Translations under genes and position numbers: made by a program | NCBI GenBank assembly: GCA_024704765.1 | Contig: JAKMXF010000320.1 | Span: forward strand, 62,001-126,000 | From: Oopsacas minuta | Taxonomy: Eukaryota; Porifera; Hexactinellida; Lyssacinosida; Leucopsacidae | Length of the DNA stretch: 64,000 bases | Direction of reading: 5' to 3' | The notes under the pieces: model-generated | Seen by the model: the letters and a program-made list of their open reading frames with translations, nothing else | Told to the model about the DNA's origin: nothing | The model's database searches: none | Shown here: piece after piece, positions 33,591 through 46,554 of the stretch | Layout of the letters: every line of letters begins with the position of its first letter | Numbering within the stretch: position 1 is the stretch's first letter

Positions 33591-36500
33591 ATGAGTGTGA
33601 AGATCGCCGTGAGAGTACGGCCATTCAATGACCGGGAGAAGGAGCGGGATGCCTTCAATGTTATTCAAATGCAGGACAAGTCTACATCCATAACCAATCC
33701 TGCCAAGAAGGGAAGTACTAAAGATTTTACTTTTGATTACTCTTACTGGAGTATGGATTCTACACAACCACAATTTGCCAGTCAAGACGACGTACAAAAT
33801 GATTTTGGGAAGGACATGCTGAATCATGCTTTTGATGGGTACAACACTTGCATCTTTGCATATGGTCAGACTGGTTCTGGGAAGTCATATACTATGCTAG
33901 GAGCACCGGGGCGGGATCAGCGAGGAATTATACCAAGAACTTGTGAAGAGTTGTTTGAGAGGATCGCTGAAAGTACAGATGAAACTCATAATTGTAGAGT
34001 TGAGGTAATTACCGCTATTGATAGTACAGCCGAAACCGATTTTTCTTACTTTATTTCCGTTCAAAGAAATAGCAGGAAAAAACCGGTTTCTACTTTACTA
34101 TTTTAATTTTCCTATACAAAAGGGTTAACTAATGAACGAATTATCTTAATATGCCATATAATTTATGGGAACTTTTGTCTATTCTACCAATTTAATTTTC
34201 TTATGTATATTGGTATTTGCATCATTTATAATACAATTGGATATTCTGATAATTCGGGCTAACTGTATTTAGGTGTATCTTTATCCCATTATCCAATATC
34301 TACTGTATTTAGGTGAGCTATTTCGAAATTTACTGTGAAAAAGTAAAAGATTTATTGAATCCACAAAACAAAGGAAACCTAAAAGTCCGAGAACACACTG
34401 CTCTGGGTCCTTATGTAGACGGTCTGAAGAAGATACCTGTTTTGGACTACAAACAGATTGATAATCTCATGGAGTTGGGTAATCAAGCAAGAACTGTAGC
34501 TAGTACTAACATGAATGCAACCAGCAGTCGTAGTCACGCTGTATTTACTCTAATATTCACTCAGAAAGAGAAAGCTGAAGATTCCGATATGTGGGGAGAG
34601 AAGGTTCGTATTATCTTGCTAACTTTAGTATTATTATTAATGAAGTTTGATTATTTATAATTTCTAGGTATCAAAGATCAGTCTTGTAGATCTAGCAGGT
34701 AGTGAGCGTGCAGAGAGTACAGGAGCGACTGGAGACAGATTGAAGGAAGGTGCACAAATTAATAAATCTCTCACTACTCTGGGCAGAGTTATCCATGCTC
34801 TCGCCGACATTGGAAAGCCTGGGGCTAAATTACCTCCATTCAGAGATTCTGTCCTCACATTCATATTGAAGGAGAGTCTGGGAGGAAACAGTAAGACTTC
34901 TATGGTAGCTGCACTGAGTCCAGCTGATATTAATTACGACGAAACTCTGAGTACACTAAGGTTTGCTGATAGAGCTAAGCAGATAGTTTGTAAAGCTATG
35001 GTTAATGAAGATCCTAATGCTCGTATGATTAGACTGCTGAAGGAAGAATTGTATAAGTTGAGACAAGTTATCATACAAGAGAATCTTGTTGACAAAGTGA
35101 GTAGGTTACAACTATATTCATATGTTATCTAAATTCGAATTAGAAAAGTTATTCCAGGAGCAATATGTTGATATTTGTAGTTAGTAGGTTAATTACTCAG
35201 GACTCTATGGATTAGTATAGAGAGTGTGAAATATACAACTTAAGTATATAGATAATATCCTTATTTGTACATAACGTAATTATTAATGAACCGATTGATT
35301 TCTATGCATTATACTACATAGTGTTCAGTCTACACTTTAAGTTGCCATACTATGGTATAATTGACATTGTAAGAGTTGCACTAAATGTAACAATTCTCTG
35401 AAAGGAATGGTAAGGAAATATCTGCCAATTTGTAGAATAACAACTCAAGTCTTTGAAAACGTAGGATTCTTGAATACATAGTTCACCTCGTTTAAGATTC
35501 TTTCACGGTTCTTCTCGCTATAAGTCAATTAATGCCTAGGGAAACATTAGACATAGTATTTAGCTTCCTATATGGAATTAGTTTAGTGTACTTAGTGTAT
35601 TGAAATCAGTTATTAGGTTGTCTTTGCGAATTCTTACACTTACCTGCATCCGTAATGTTACTCAACTCAATATTAAGGGAGTGAATTCAATTAATAAAAC
35701 ATGTAAAATTACAATCTGTGCCGACAGCTTAGTCAATTAATTAGATTTGTTTAAAGTGGCAGTGCATAATATAGTCAGTGATTTCGATACTAACCCACAA
35801 TAGTATAATCGTCACAGTAATTATATTAATTCCTTCAGGTAGAAGCAATGGGAATAAATATTAAGGGAGCTATTGGAGGTGCTGGGAGAGGAAAAAGTAT
35901 TGGCAACACTCCTTCCTCAACTCCTCTGAATCCTGACCAGAATTTGTCAGACGCTATTCAGTCTAATAAAAGAGAGGGAAAGGAGGACTCTGATTCTGAT
36001 TCTGATGATAATGAGGAAGCTAAATTGGTGAAGAGTCCTAGCATCACAGCTGAAGTAGCTTACCAGCAAATCAAGGAATCCGAGAAACTAATGCAAGAAC
36101 TCACACTGCCCTGGCAGGAGAAACTTGATGAGGTTTGTAACTGTAAAATTGTACCACTTATATATTATTCAAATGAATACGATTTGATTATTTATTAATT
36201 CATTATATAGGCTGAGAAGCACAAAATCGAAACGGAGGAATATATGAAGAAAATGGGTATTGCGATCACAGTGGGGGAGGATGGCGTAGAAACAACAGTG
36301 AAGGGTGTCTTCTCTCCTAAGAACACGCCCCATCTGGTTAATTTAAATGAAGACCCATTGATGAACGAATGTCTTATTTATTACATTAAAGAAGGATTAA
36401 CCCATGTAGGACGTAATGACAACTGTGATATCAACCTTCACGGCAACTATATTTTACCTCAACACTGTCATTTTGAGAATGATAAGAATATTGTCCGTTT

Positions 36501-39500
36501 GGTTCCTCAGCCAGGCTCGTATACCTTTGTTAACGGTACTAAAATAACAGAGACTGTAGACGTCAAACAAGGAGCACGTGTTATATTGGGAGTTAACCAT
36601 GTGTTTAGATTCAACAATCCACAAGTTAGTTACCTTAATAATATATATTTAAAGAATTTATTTATTTATTTATTTTTCTTTTATTAATCTTTAGGAAGTA
36701 AAGAAGGCTCGTTCTTCTGTACTTAACTTTCTGGATTCTAGTGCTAAGGCCGATTATTCTCTGAAACAGAGAAATCTTCCTAAAAAGAACAGAAACAATT
36801 CTCGACTATCTGGTAGCTGGAATCCCAATAAACCTAATGAAAATGTAAACACTCTTTATCCCTATGATTTTGAAGACGATCGAATACCTTCTCCCACCAG
36901 TGACTACCCTATGAGTGAGTACGCTGCCAGTGACTATTCCATGAGTGAGTATGATAGAGAACGCTCCTTCACACCAAATTCACAGATCGTTACGTATGAT
37001 TTTGATTACGCCCAAGATGAATTAATTAGAATTCAGAACATGGAAGGTGGTGACATAGTTGATAAACTCGTGGACCAGCGGACAACTCAAATTAAGACTG
37101 AACTGGAGGAAGCAAAAATAGAAATACAAGAGATGAACAGACAAGCAATGGATTATAAGAGGATGTATGATGAATTAATGGAGACACAGGTTTGTAAATT
37201 AATAATGTTTATTATGTATAAAAGTACTGATTCTACTGCTTTTTAGCAAATTAATGTATCTTACAATTAACAAAGTTTGCACTCTGTAAACTCTTGTTAT
37301 AGGAAACTTTATTGAGTGATTATGGCATCATATTGATATACCTTTCCAGTGTTATCATCTCTACATCTTGTGTAAGGTCTACTTTAAATTTATTGTCTAT
37401 CAGCATAGCAGACGTGTGTTGTGGTGATCCGTTGTGTGATCTGAATTCTGTCATATTATTTTATGGTTTATAGTTTGTCATATCACCGAAACGGATATAA
37501 TATCTTAATATGCAATAATAATGTTTTTATGTAATCAAGTTAGCCATGAATTTATTGCTCAATCTTATTCTCATAAATATCAGATTATTTAACTAAATTT
37601 CCTTTTTTTTAGAATTCATCAAAGTACAATTATTGCCTAATAATTTTGATAAATTAATTGTTATGTAACCGTAACCGTAACCGAGTTTGCTAACTTTTAT
37701 TATCAACTTTACATTGAAATCCATTACAGAGATGCAGCGATCTGGAATGGACCGCGGTCCAGACCAGTCCGCTTTTCTCAAGTGCGGTCTGGACAGGAGC
37801 GAATTAGCGATCTAACGCTCTGGACCGGCATATCGTCCAGAAAATTTAATGACGGTCCGGTCCATGAAATTGCCGGACGGCAGCACCACTGATCCATTAT
37901 AATGGTAGCTTATTGAGACTTTAACAAAGCATCATATTACTATTATAGTGTTACAAGCTAATTTAATATTTAATAGCATAGTTTGTTAAAACATATATTT
38001 TACTTAGAGAAGAACTCTGTTAGTTTGTCACATTGTTTGGGTTAATTTCCGCTCACGTGCGTACAAATATTTCCAACTCGAACAACTAACTACAGAATTT
38101 AAATTATTGTGAACTTTTGTGGCAAATACAAATGCTTAGTTATGCTATTCAACATATTAAAATACCTTCTGTAGAGGTTACGTTTATCGCTATGCAAAAC
38201 ATCATATGATCGTATAATCATTATACATTCTGTATTTGTAGATTAGTGGTAAGGCAGATGATATTATATCTCATTTATAATTCAGCTCATATTTACAGAA
38301 ATATTCTGAATAATTAATTTTGTCTTTGACTAAGTACACAAATACTTGTTTAATCCTGGACCGGATTTCATTGGGCAAAGATTGATTACCATATCTGTCA
38401 TGCTGGAACGACTCTGCTTGTACCTCTATTTCTGGATACTTTAGAAGATTATTTCAATTTTTGTGAATGACAACGTCATATTATTGTCTATTGAGAGCCT
38501 TTGTTCAGATTTCCACGAACTTTGACCTTCATATACATTAAATACGAGGTTGAAACCGTTCGTATGAATATTATATTAGTATTCATGAATAGCAACTTTA
38601 CCGAATATGCGAATATTGATTCGAATACATACTGCTGTTATTCGGTTTTGACCAACCGAATACTGAATACTGATATTCGTTAGGTAATCGAATAGCAACT
38701 ATTCGCCAAGCATTATTCGGTTGCACCTTGATTGAATATTATCCTGTTGAATCTAGTGTATCTCTATATTATATTATATTATCTTATAGTCTGTGGGTGG
38801 CCTCTCTGACCGTTACTCTCCTGAAGATATTGACGAAGAGGAAGAACCAAAATTATTAGATGGTCAGAAAGAACTTCTATCCAAATGTGTAGAAAAATGG
38901 AGAGATTATCGCTATAATGAAATACGAGATGCTCTATATGACAATACAGTATTGCTGAAGGAAGCAAACTCTATTTCCCTAGAGCTGAGACAGCAGGTAG
39001 CATTTCAGTTCGTACTACTGACTGATTGTCCATATGCACATCTCCCTGAGACACTAGCTCTGGGACAGGACTGTGAGTCAGATGAACCTGAAAGCTACTC
39101 TCAGTTTGACAACTCTTCCCTGAAGAAGACTATTGTAGCTGTAGAGGTTTCTGATGCTAGACATGGAGTGACTCATTTGTGGTCTCTTGAGAAACTCAAA
39201 CAAAGAATATATGCTATGCACGAGATGTACGAAGCTTGTGCTAAGTTAGAGACTATAAGTCCTCTAATTAAGGTAGCTTCATATACTGATATGTGAGATA
39301 TGTTGTCTGATTAAGTATACTTCTAGGCTTGTAATCCAGATGATCATAGCAGAGATCCTATAAGCGTAGGAAATGGCAACAATCCATTCTTTGATCGGAA
39401 TCCATGGTACAGTCTGATAGGACGTAGCTATGTGTATCTGACACACATACTCCTCCCCATGGCTCTAGAACAAACTATTGCTATAGTTACAGACAGAGGA

Positions 39501-42500
39501 GATGTAATGGGACATATTGATGTGTTATTACAGTTATGTGATGATGATGATGAAGAGGTAAGATACAAATTATTTAATTAACGATACCTCACCCAGGAAA
39601 ATTAACTTCTATGAGTAGAGCATTCTACACAATAAAGTACCATAAATCCCTGAATAAGCATGGATTCCTTTGTATTAATATTCGCTGGGACTTCGAGTTC
39701 GAATTTTTATTACAAATATTTTCGAATCTAATTATTTCTGTCCTTTTATTACAGCCTTATAGACCTAATGTAATATACTATTATTATTTACAGTATACGA
39801 GCCTTTGGCTCGTCGCTTCGCGATGAACTCGGTGCATTGCGCCTCGAGATATTCAACGGACAAACAAACAACAAACAACAATTGAGAATTAATAATATTG
39901 CTGTTGTTTACAATATTCAGACTCAGTATACACTCCCTGGCCAAAAGTATTGGAACACCATACCACTAATGACACATGTGGCATATGGAACTTTGTGAGA
40001 ATATATGTATTGAATAGTCCAGTGGATATATCAGAAAAGGCGATTGTAATGATAAAATTAATGATAGAATTAAGTTCACAAATGTTTGAAACTATCTTCA
40101 GCCTATACAACTAAAGCAAATACATATTTGTGCCAAGTGTCAATTGTGGCCGAGTGTTCCAATACTTTTGGCTAGGGAGTGTACTCGAGATACCAGTATA
40201 GTGGTTGAAAGTATGATTCTACCTCAATTTTCAAATTTGTTTACTTTATGCACCAAAAGTAAACAAATATTCACAATATGTTGTTTACAATATCATATTT
40301 GGACTCAGTATACTCGATTACCCCAGGATAGCCTTTGAAAGTATGATTCTACCTCGATTTTGAAATTTTGTTTACTTTATATTCATAAAAACAACAATAA
40401 ATTTACACATGATTAATCCAAAAGTGTGAAAATCGGATTCAGCATGTCCGATATATTTAGTGAAATTTTATTGAATTCTATTTACTTCCTTGATAAACAT
40501 GATAAATACATAGTTATGCGACAATTTCATAATTGCATACCATAAATCCTTTCCCTGACAGCGGACAAACAAACGGACAAACAACCAACCAACAATTGAG
40601 ATTTAGTAATATTGATTATCTCATAAGAGCAATTAATTATAGTATGTATCTTCAGCTGTTGTTACTCTTGCTGCTTCATCTGTTACCTTTATTCTATATT
40701 CTATAGACTAAAGATGTTAAAGCTACAACTGTAGCGTTTGATAAGACTGATTCTGATTGGTATCCGAAAGATATACCAGTATATCCATACAGACAGAACG
40801 AACTCATTGAACAGTGCTACTTAGGAACTGATAAGCTTACTGAGGTTATTGAGCGTCCCAGGAAAGTTAGCTCTCCTCCCAAGTTCTTAGGGAGATCAGT
40901 CTCTCACACCCAGAAAGATATCCCCACTACTCGTAGGAAGCGCAGTAGTCACCACAAAATTTTCAGTCATGGTGTCAGCCCATCTGACCTTGTTATCAGT
41001 CCCAGAGAAATGAGTGATATTAACAGAGCACTCGCTGGAGAGGGTTTGAGAGCTTCATCTGCTCGCGAAATTCGACAGCTGCAAGAAGAGGATAGGTTCT
41101 CTGCTAGCGAGAGTGGAGGGAGTAGAGGGTCTATTCGTTCTGAAGAAGCCGCTAGGAGTAAACCTATGTGTTCTTCTATGGAGGATCTAATCAATGGTAT
41201 AGGTTTGTAACAGCTTTACATTGTTGAATTCGGGTTTATCCATTTGGTTACACTGCCTTATGTATCATAGATTCACCAACTCATGAGAAAGATGAAATCA
41301 CTCCCCTTAACTCGGAAGCTTACAAAACCGGCAAGCAACGTCTCCAGCATTCTAGTACCCTCCTAACAGAACCAATGCCTTCCAAGGATAGTATAGGCTA
41401 CGTAGATCATGAGCCTACTCCAATGAACGAAGATAGACCCAGACCTGACCTTTCTATACAGTTAGATGATCTAGCGTCTCCTATGCATGTAAATCCTCCT
41501 ATCACAGAATCATTTTCATTACTTGGTAAAGAGTCTCTCCTACCAGGCTCACAACCGGGCGAGGATACTGGGAGGGAGTCAGAGACAATGTCCTCCTCTG
41601 ATTACTACTCGGAAACCTCTTCTCTCTTCGAGCCTAACAGGATATCTGCTCCTCATCTTAAGATAGGACGTTATATACGAATTAAGGTAAAGATTCTCAG
41701 AGTTAAGAATCTGGACAAGAACTGTGCTAATGTTCTCCTTCAGAACAGATTCTTGTACGAGAATCAGGAGCCTTACTCTTCTAATATTTACTCAAATGAT
41801 GGTCAATGTTGTGAGATAAACCATCTACACGTCTACAGAATTAAGGTATGTAATAATTACCCGTGTAATGACTCTGTATAAGTATTAATGTATTGTACGT
41901 ATCTCAGGTAACGCTACCATTCTTGGATTACATCTACAAGAGAGGGTTTATGATTGAAGTGTTCGGACATTACGAACAACACCCACTACATTTTGAGAGT
42001 CAATTCTCTGATCAGTATGAACATATTAATGAACGAAGGGCGAGTGATACGATCCCACCCGTTAAGTCCCCTGCCCCCTCCAGATCTGCTCTCACTATTC
42101 CTTACCAGAATCTTAGCACAGCTCAGCCTGTAGCTAGATATGACGTCATTATGAATCTACAAATCTGTGAACTCAATCCTCAGGGAGACTATATTCCAGT
42201 CCCTGTTACACATGTGAAGGAGACAAATGGAAGTTTCTTCCTGCTACAACAAGGCTTGCAGAGAAGACTTGTATTATCATTTGTGTATGACAGTAATATT
42301 GAGCTTAAAATGAAAAAGGTGAGTAACTTCTATTATAATTATTAACAATAGACAAATACAATACAAGTTTTTATGTGTTGTAATCTAGGTTAAAGAAGTA
42401 GTTGTAGGGAGGATACGTAATCAACTGAAACCTACTTCTGAGGATGAGGACTCCTCGTTAACCATAAACGTTTCGTCAGCTGATTTTATTGATCTTAATA

Positions 42501-43573
42501 ATGACAGTCGTACTGTGTTCCGCATTCAAGCTGCCTGGGACACTTCTCTCCACCACACTAAGCTACTCAACATGAGCACACCCGCTAACATTCTTGTTCA
42601 TGCTACTATGTCTGTGTACATAGAGATGGAGAAGTGCTCGCAGCCTGCCTGCTTCACGATTAACTTCAGTCTGCAGATAACTAACAGACAGCAGCAGAAG
42701 GGAGGGTTCCGCTTCTGGGATGTCCTGTTCCCTTCTCAACACCGTCCTGAGAACAACTGCGTGGTCGGACTGTATGAAGTAGCACTTCAGAGAATAACAG
42801 AGAGTAATTCACGGAAGAGGAATACTCTCTTCGATAACCAATCAGTATACGTACGAGGAGAGGAGAACCTCAAGGGCTGGCAGCCTAGAGGCATCTCTCT
42901 TATATACGAGCATCAGAATCAGGTGAGGAGACTGCGAGAGATTGAACAGGTGGAAAGAGTGAAGCACATGCTGTCTATTCGTGAGAAACGTAACCAGATG
43001 TCAGGAGATAATATAGTAGTCAGTCAATCTGTTGATACGCTACTCAACAAGTGTCTCTACCTTTGGAAGTTTCAGATTAGTCCCTTTCTGGAAGAGCATT
43101 TAACAGTAGAAGATATTCTCAAACACCCAGCTTCAATCGAGGGCGTGTACAACACAAGATGTGAAACGCCTCAGAGAAAGTGTGTCCCTCTAGTACACGA
43201 TATATCACATAAGAAAACTAGTCAATCTGCCAAACGAGGATACATACAACTCTCAGAGTATGAAGGGCTCTGGAGGAAGTTCTATGCTGTACTCAAACGT
43301 CCCTACATATATCTATACTATAACGATAAAGATCCCATAGAACGAGACTTCATTAACCTTGCTACTGCAAAGCTTCAGTTCAATCAAGACCAGCTGGACG
43401 CACAGACTGGTGCCTCAGTTTTCTCTCTATGCACTAAGTACCGCGGATTCCTGTGCAAAACACAAGATTTTGAAGGATGGATAAATGTTCTCGACCCTCT
43501 TACCTCTGGAGCGCTGGTCTCAAAGAAAAGTATTACTAGAAACAACATCAGTGGTAGTAGCAGTCCACCTTAA
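33591..43573 (+). CDS. KIF1A: KIF1/UNC-104-type kinesin-3 motor, 12 exons
   Basis: Plus-end microtubule motor for vesicle transport. Exons: 33591-34004, 34313-34603, 34668-35096, 35839-36132, 36211-36624, 36695-37189, 38790-39272, 39327-39557, 40707-41202, 41271-41845, 41908-42318, 42389-43573. All introns are GT..AG and all junctions keep frame (1905 codons plus stop). The motor domain (residues 1 to ~350) has P-loop [10 protein letters not shown] (~92), SSRSH and DLAGSERA (~243), and [24 protein letters not shown]. An FHA domain (~515-600) has the [12 protein letters not shown] core. Then come coiled coils, the KIF1B region with FQFVLLTD, the DUF3694 region with [10 protein letters not shown] and [14 protein letters not shown], and a C-terminal PH domain (~1790-1885) with [20 protein letters not shown]. 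This order is diagnostic of KIF1A/KIF1B/UNC-104; the single pre-duplication orthologue is likely. Slightly longer than human KIF1A. Confidence 0.92.
37719..37899. mobile_element. 165-bp hAT MITE inside KIF1 intron 6
   Basis: The element at 37727-37891 begins CAGAGATGCAGCGATCTGG and ends in the approximate inverse CCGGACGGCAGCACCACTG. Perfect 8-bp direct repeats ATCCATTA flank it at 37719-37726 and 37892-37899. It is GC-rich with GGTCCGG motifs, like the patches at 5670-6075. It lies in the longest kinesin intron (37190-38789, 1600 nt). Confidence 0.85.
39798..40609 (+). repeat. Hairpin-ended dispersed element in KIF1 intron 8
   Basis: It starts with three consecutive short palindromes: CGAGCCTTTGGCTCG, TCGCTTCGCGA and GGTGCATTGCGCC. 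Internal tandem units of ~130 bp follow (TGAAAGTATGATTCTACCTC twice) with the TTTATATTCATAAAAACAAC module, and it ends near CAACAATTGAGATTTAGTAA. Relatives lie at 44210-44530, 44594-45113 (minus) and 54906-55346. A Tc1-type MITE is nested at 39931-40181. Confidence 0.75.
39929..40183. mobile_element. 251-bp Tc1/mariner MITE nested in another repeat
   Basis: The element at 39931-40181 begins CACTCCCTGGCCAAAAGTAT and ends with the near inverse ATACTTTTGGCTAGGGAGTG, with TA on each side. CCCTGGCCAAAAGTATTGG is the usual Tc1-family terminus. Removing the insert plus one TA leaves CAGTATACTCGA, which is what the related repeat unit shows at about 40306-40324. It has no coding capacity. Confidence 0.92.
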
Positions 43574-44209
43574 AATGCAATTCATCTCAGCAGGATAGGA
43601 AATAGGTTATTCCATTACATTCAAACTACACTCTAATACCTTGACTTTTTTAAATTTGTACAATTTTAATTGGTGTTAGTTAATTATAATTAGTACACAA
43701 AATGGTGTTGTAAATATGAGGAACTTATGTTTTCATGTCATGTGTATCTTGGTTTAAACATACACTATTTATTGGCCCAGTGCTTGTCTTGATTATGTCA
43801 TATTGCTAATATTGGCAATATTATTATTTGTTGTTTTATCTTTTGAGTTGGGTTGATATTTAATTAATACCATTACATTCTACTGGATAGTTATACACCA
43901 GAATTTGGTTAATTATTTGTTAAATGTTTATCTGATATAATTCTAACAGAGATTTTGCAAGAAATAATTTGTATTGGGCGGTAAGTGCAATCCTGACTTT
44001 TGAGCGTTTTATGATGCAAACTGCTGCCTTGAAGTAATCGTCGACATCGCCAGATATGTACAATACTAAATTAGAAATACGTACCATATTTCCCTGAATA
44101 AGCGCCGGGGGACAGAAAAAGGCTACAAGACTTGTGAGTACAATTTTATCGACACCATATAAAATACTTATTTGATGAAATTTAAGCCTAATTTTATTAT
44201 TGCAACGAA
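43574..44209. other. Intergenic region 3' of KIF1
   Basis: AT-rich 3' flank with no gene. Near 44090 the motif TTTCCCTGAATAAGCGCC recurs in variants near 31985, 44545 (inverted) and 49365 (inverted), so it is probably a MITE terminus. The minus-strand frame at 43920-44249 overlaps this repeat and is not a gene. Confidence 0.4.
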
Positions 44210-45113
44210 CGAGCTTTTGGCTGGTCCCTTCGCGATGAACTCGGCGCATTGCACCTTGAGGTATCTATTATTCTCCAAATTGACGGCCTTTTGGTATTAT
44301 AATATAGATATACTCATATGGCATATATGTTATTGAATTATTTTGTAAGATCAACCCCCTTTGAAGCGGTGAGAGCAAATACCTACGTAAATTTTGTGAA
44401 TTTGTTTACTTTATATTCATAAAAACAACAATAAATTTACATATGATTAATCCAAAAGTGTGAAAATCGGATTTCAGCATGTTTCGTATATTTAATGAAG
44501 TTTTATTGAATTCTATTCATACGATAAATGGCCACGAAAAGAATAAGCGCCCTAACTCTTATTCATGGAATTACTATACTACCATCAATCTATATTATTA
44601 AATCTCAATTGTTGTTTGTTTGTTTGTCCGTTGTCAAGGAAAGGATTTATGGTATGCAATTATGAAATTGTAGCATAACTATGTATTTATCGTGTTTATC
44701 AAGGAAGTAAATAGAATTCAATAAAACTTCACTAAATATATCGAACATGCTGTATCCGATTTCACACTTTTCAAGTTTCTCATATGTAAATTTATTGTTG
44801 TTTTTATGAATATAAAATAAACAAATTTCAAAATTGAGGTAGAATCATACTTTCAACGACAATACTGAGGTAATCGAGCACGCTGAGTCCGAATATGGTA
44901 TTGTAAACAACATATTGTGAATATTGTTTACTTTTAGGTACATAATTTCAAAATTATTGTAGAAACATGCTTTCAATGGTTATACTGTGGTTTGCTGAAT
45001 CTGAATATTGTAAACAATATCAATATTATTAAATCTCAATTGTTGTTTGTCCGTTGAATACCCCGAGGCGCAATGCGCCGAGTTCATCGCGAAGCGACGA
45101 GCCAAAAGGCTCG
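44210..45113. repeat. Two inward-facing copies of the hairpin-ended element
   Basis: A plus-strand copy starts at 44210 (CGAGCTTTTGGCT...TTCGCGATGAACTCGG) and runs to about 44530. A minus-strand copy occupies about 44594-45113 and has its hairpin end on the right: GGCGCAATGCGCC, TCGCGAAGCGA, CGAGCCAAAAGGCTCG. The structured ends therefore face outwards and the plain ends meet in the middle. Both copies carry the TTTATATTCATAAAAACAAC module (about 44410 on plus, 44797 on minus). No protein is encoded. Confidence 0.75.
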
Positions 45114-45204
45114 TATGGTATTATATTCATATTTGTTTGAAATGTATAAATCTACTCGAATTATTTCGGTATTTCCTTGTAGGAATACTGGATATAATAG
45201 ATAA

Positions 45205-46554
45205 ATGGAAGTAGAGAGTATAATCAAACTCTACACTGAACAGTTTGGTTCAACACCTGAGTATTTATCCCGTGCTCCTGGTAGAGTTAACATTATCGGA
45301 GAGCATATAGACTACTGCGGTTATGGTGTCCTGCCTATAGCAATTCAAAATTCAATAACTATAGTTGCAGGCCGTAACAAGACCTCAGAATTAAATATTC
45401 ACAATACAGAATTTCACAGGTATCCAGCTTTCAGCTGTAAGTTCAGTGCAGCAAGTGACATTAGTATAGATGGAGTTAGTTGGCATAATTACCTGCTGTG
45501 TGGTATCAAGGGTGTATTGGAGCATCTTCCACACACTACAGAGGTCACAGGCGTAAGCATGCTAGTATCTGGTACGATTCCACCTGGTGCAGGTCTCTCC
45601 AGTTCCTCAGCACTTGTCTGTTGTGCTGCCTTAGCTGTTAACGCTACACTTAAGTATGGACTCAGTATGCAAGATCTGGCAAGTACATGTGCTAAATCAG
45701 AGCATTATATTGGGACTGAAGGTGGAGGGATGGATCAAGCTATTTCCCTCCTGGCTACTGAGAACAAAGCAATGTATATCCAATTCGATCCACTGAGATT
45801 AGAGCCTGTTGAACTACCTATAGGAATCAGTTTTATTGTAGTGAATAGTTGTGTGGAGTCTAACAAGGCTGTAGGCAACCAGTTCAACACACGCGTAGCA
45901 GAGTGTAGGGTAGCAGCCCAACTCCTTGCTAAGCTAGAAGGGTTGGAGTGGAGAGAAATACGCACTCTAGGTCAGCTGCAGGAGATATTGAAATTGTCTC
46001 TAACTGAAATGATTAGCATTGTAGAAGCTAGGCTACATAAGGAACCGTTTTCACGGGAGGAGATACTAGCTATTTTGAAAACGAGTGAGAAAGACTTTAT
46101 ACAAATGTCTCTGAGCGCTAAAACGAAGGATAACATTTCGTTTTCACTTTACCAGAGAGCTAAACACGTATACTCAGAAGCTAGTAGGGTGTGTAGATTC
46201 AAGGAAGTATGCAAGTCAAGCGATGTGATTCTATTAGGGGCTTTAATGACAAATAGTCATAACAGCTGTAGATACGATTATGAATGTAGTTGTAAGGAAT
46301 TGGATGATATTTGTGAGATCAGCATTAAGGCCGGAGCATTGGGTGCTCGTCTCACTGGAGCTGGTTGGGGCGGGTGTGCAGTTGTGATGGTAAAACATGA
46401 ACATGCTGGAGAGGTGATGAAACAAATAAGGGATCAATTCTTTGTTGGAGAGAGAACTGGAAAAGAGGAGGGAATGTTTGTGACCGTTTCTAGTAGTGGA
46501 GCAATAGTCCTGGACTTAATGAATTCTCATAATTTAACTTCTGAAGAGAATTAG
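45205..46554 (+). CDS. GALK2: N-acetylgalactosamine kinase (GALK2 type)
   Basis: GHMP-family sugar kinase, 449 residues in one exon (human GALK2 458). Signatures: APGRVNIIGEHIDYCGYGVL at residues 24-43, the phosphate loop PPGAGLSSSSA at 126-136, GGGMDQ with the catalytic aspartate at 177, and LTGAGWGGC near 390. CGY after the EHIDY motif and the overall length fit GALK2 rather than GALK1. It phosphorylates GalNAc, and galactose at high concentration, to the 1-phosphate. TTTCCTTGTAG just upstream looks like a splice acceptor, so a 5' untranslated exon is likely. The upstream neighbour is a hairpin-ended repeat. Confidence 0.92.
   Translation: MEVESIIKLYTEQFGSTPEYLSRAPGRVNIIGEHIDYCGYGVLPIAIQNSITIVAGRNKTSELNIHNTEFHRYPAFSCKFSAASDISIDGVSWHNYLLCGIKGVLEHLPHTTEVTGVSMLVSGTIPPGAGLSSSSALVCCAALAVNATLKYGLSMQDLASTCAKSEHYIGTEGGGMDQAISLLATENKAMYIQFDPLRLEPVELPIGISFIVVNSCVESNKAVGNQFNTRVAECRVAAQLLAKLEGLEWREIRTLGQLQEILKLSLTEMISIVEARLHKEPFSREEILAILKTSEKDFIQMSLSAKTKDNISFSLYQRAKHVYSEASRVCRFKEVCKSSDVILLGALMTNSHNSCRYDYECSCKELDDICEISIKAGALGARLTGAGWGGCAVVMVKHEHAGEVMKQIRDQFFVGERTGKEEGMFVTVSSSGAIVLDLMNSHNLTSEEN

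Noticed and set aside
34263-34272. Alternative KIF1 exon 2 acceptor at the duplicated CTGTATTTAG
   Set aside because: Use of this upstream copy would add 40 bases and break the frame. The acceptor at 34312 gives the conserved [11 protein letters not shown].
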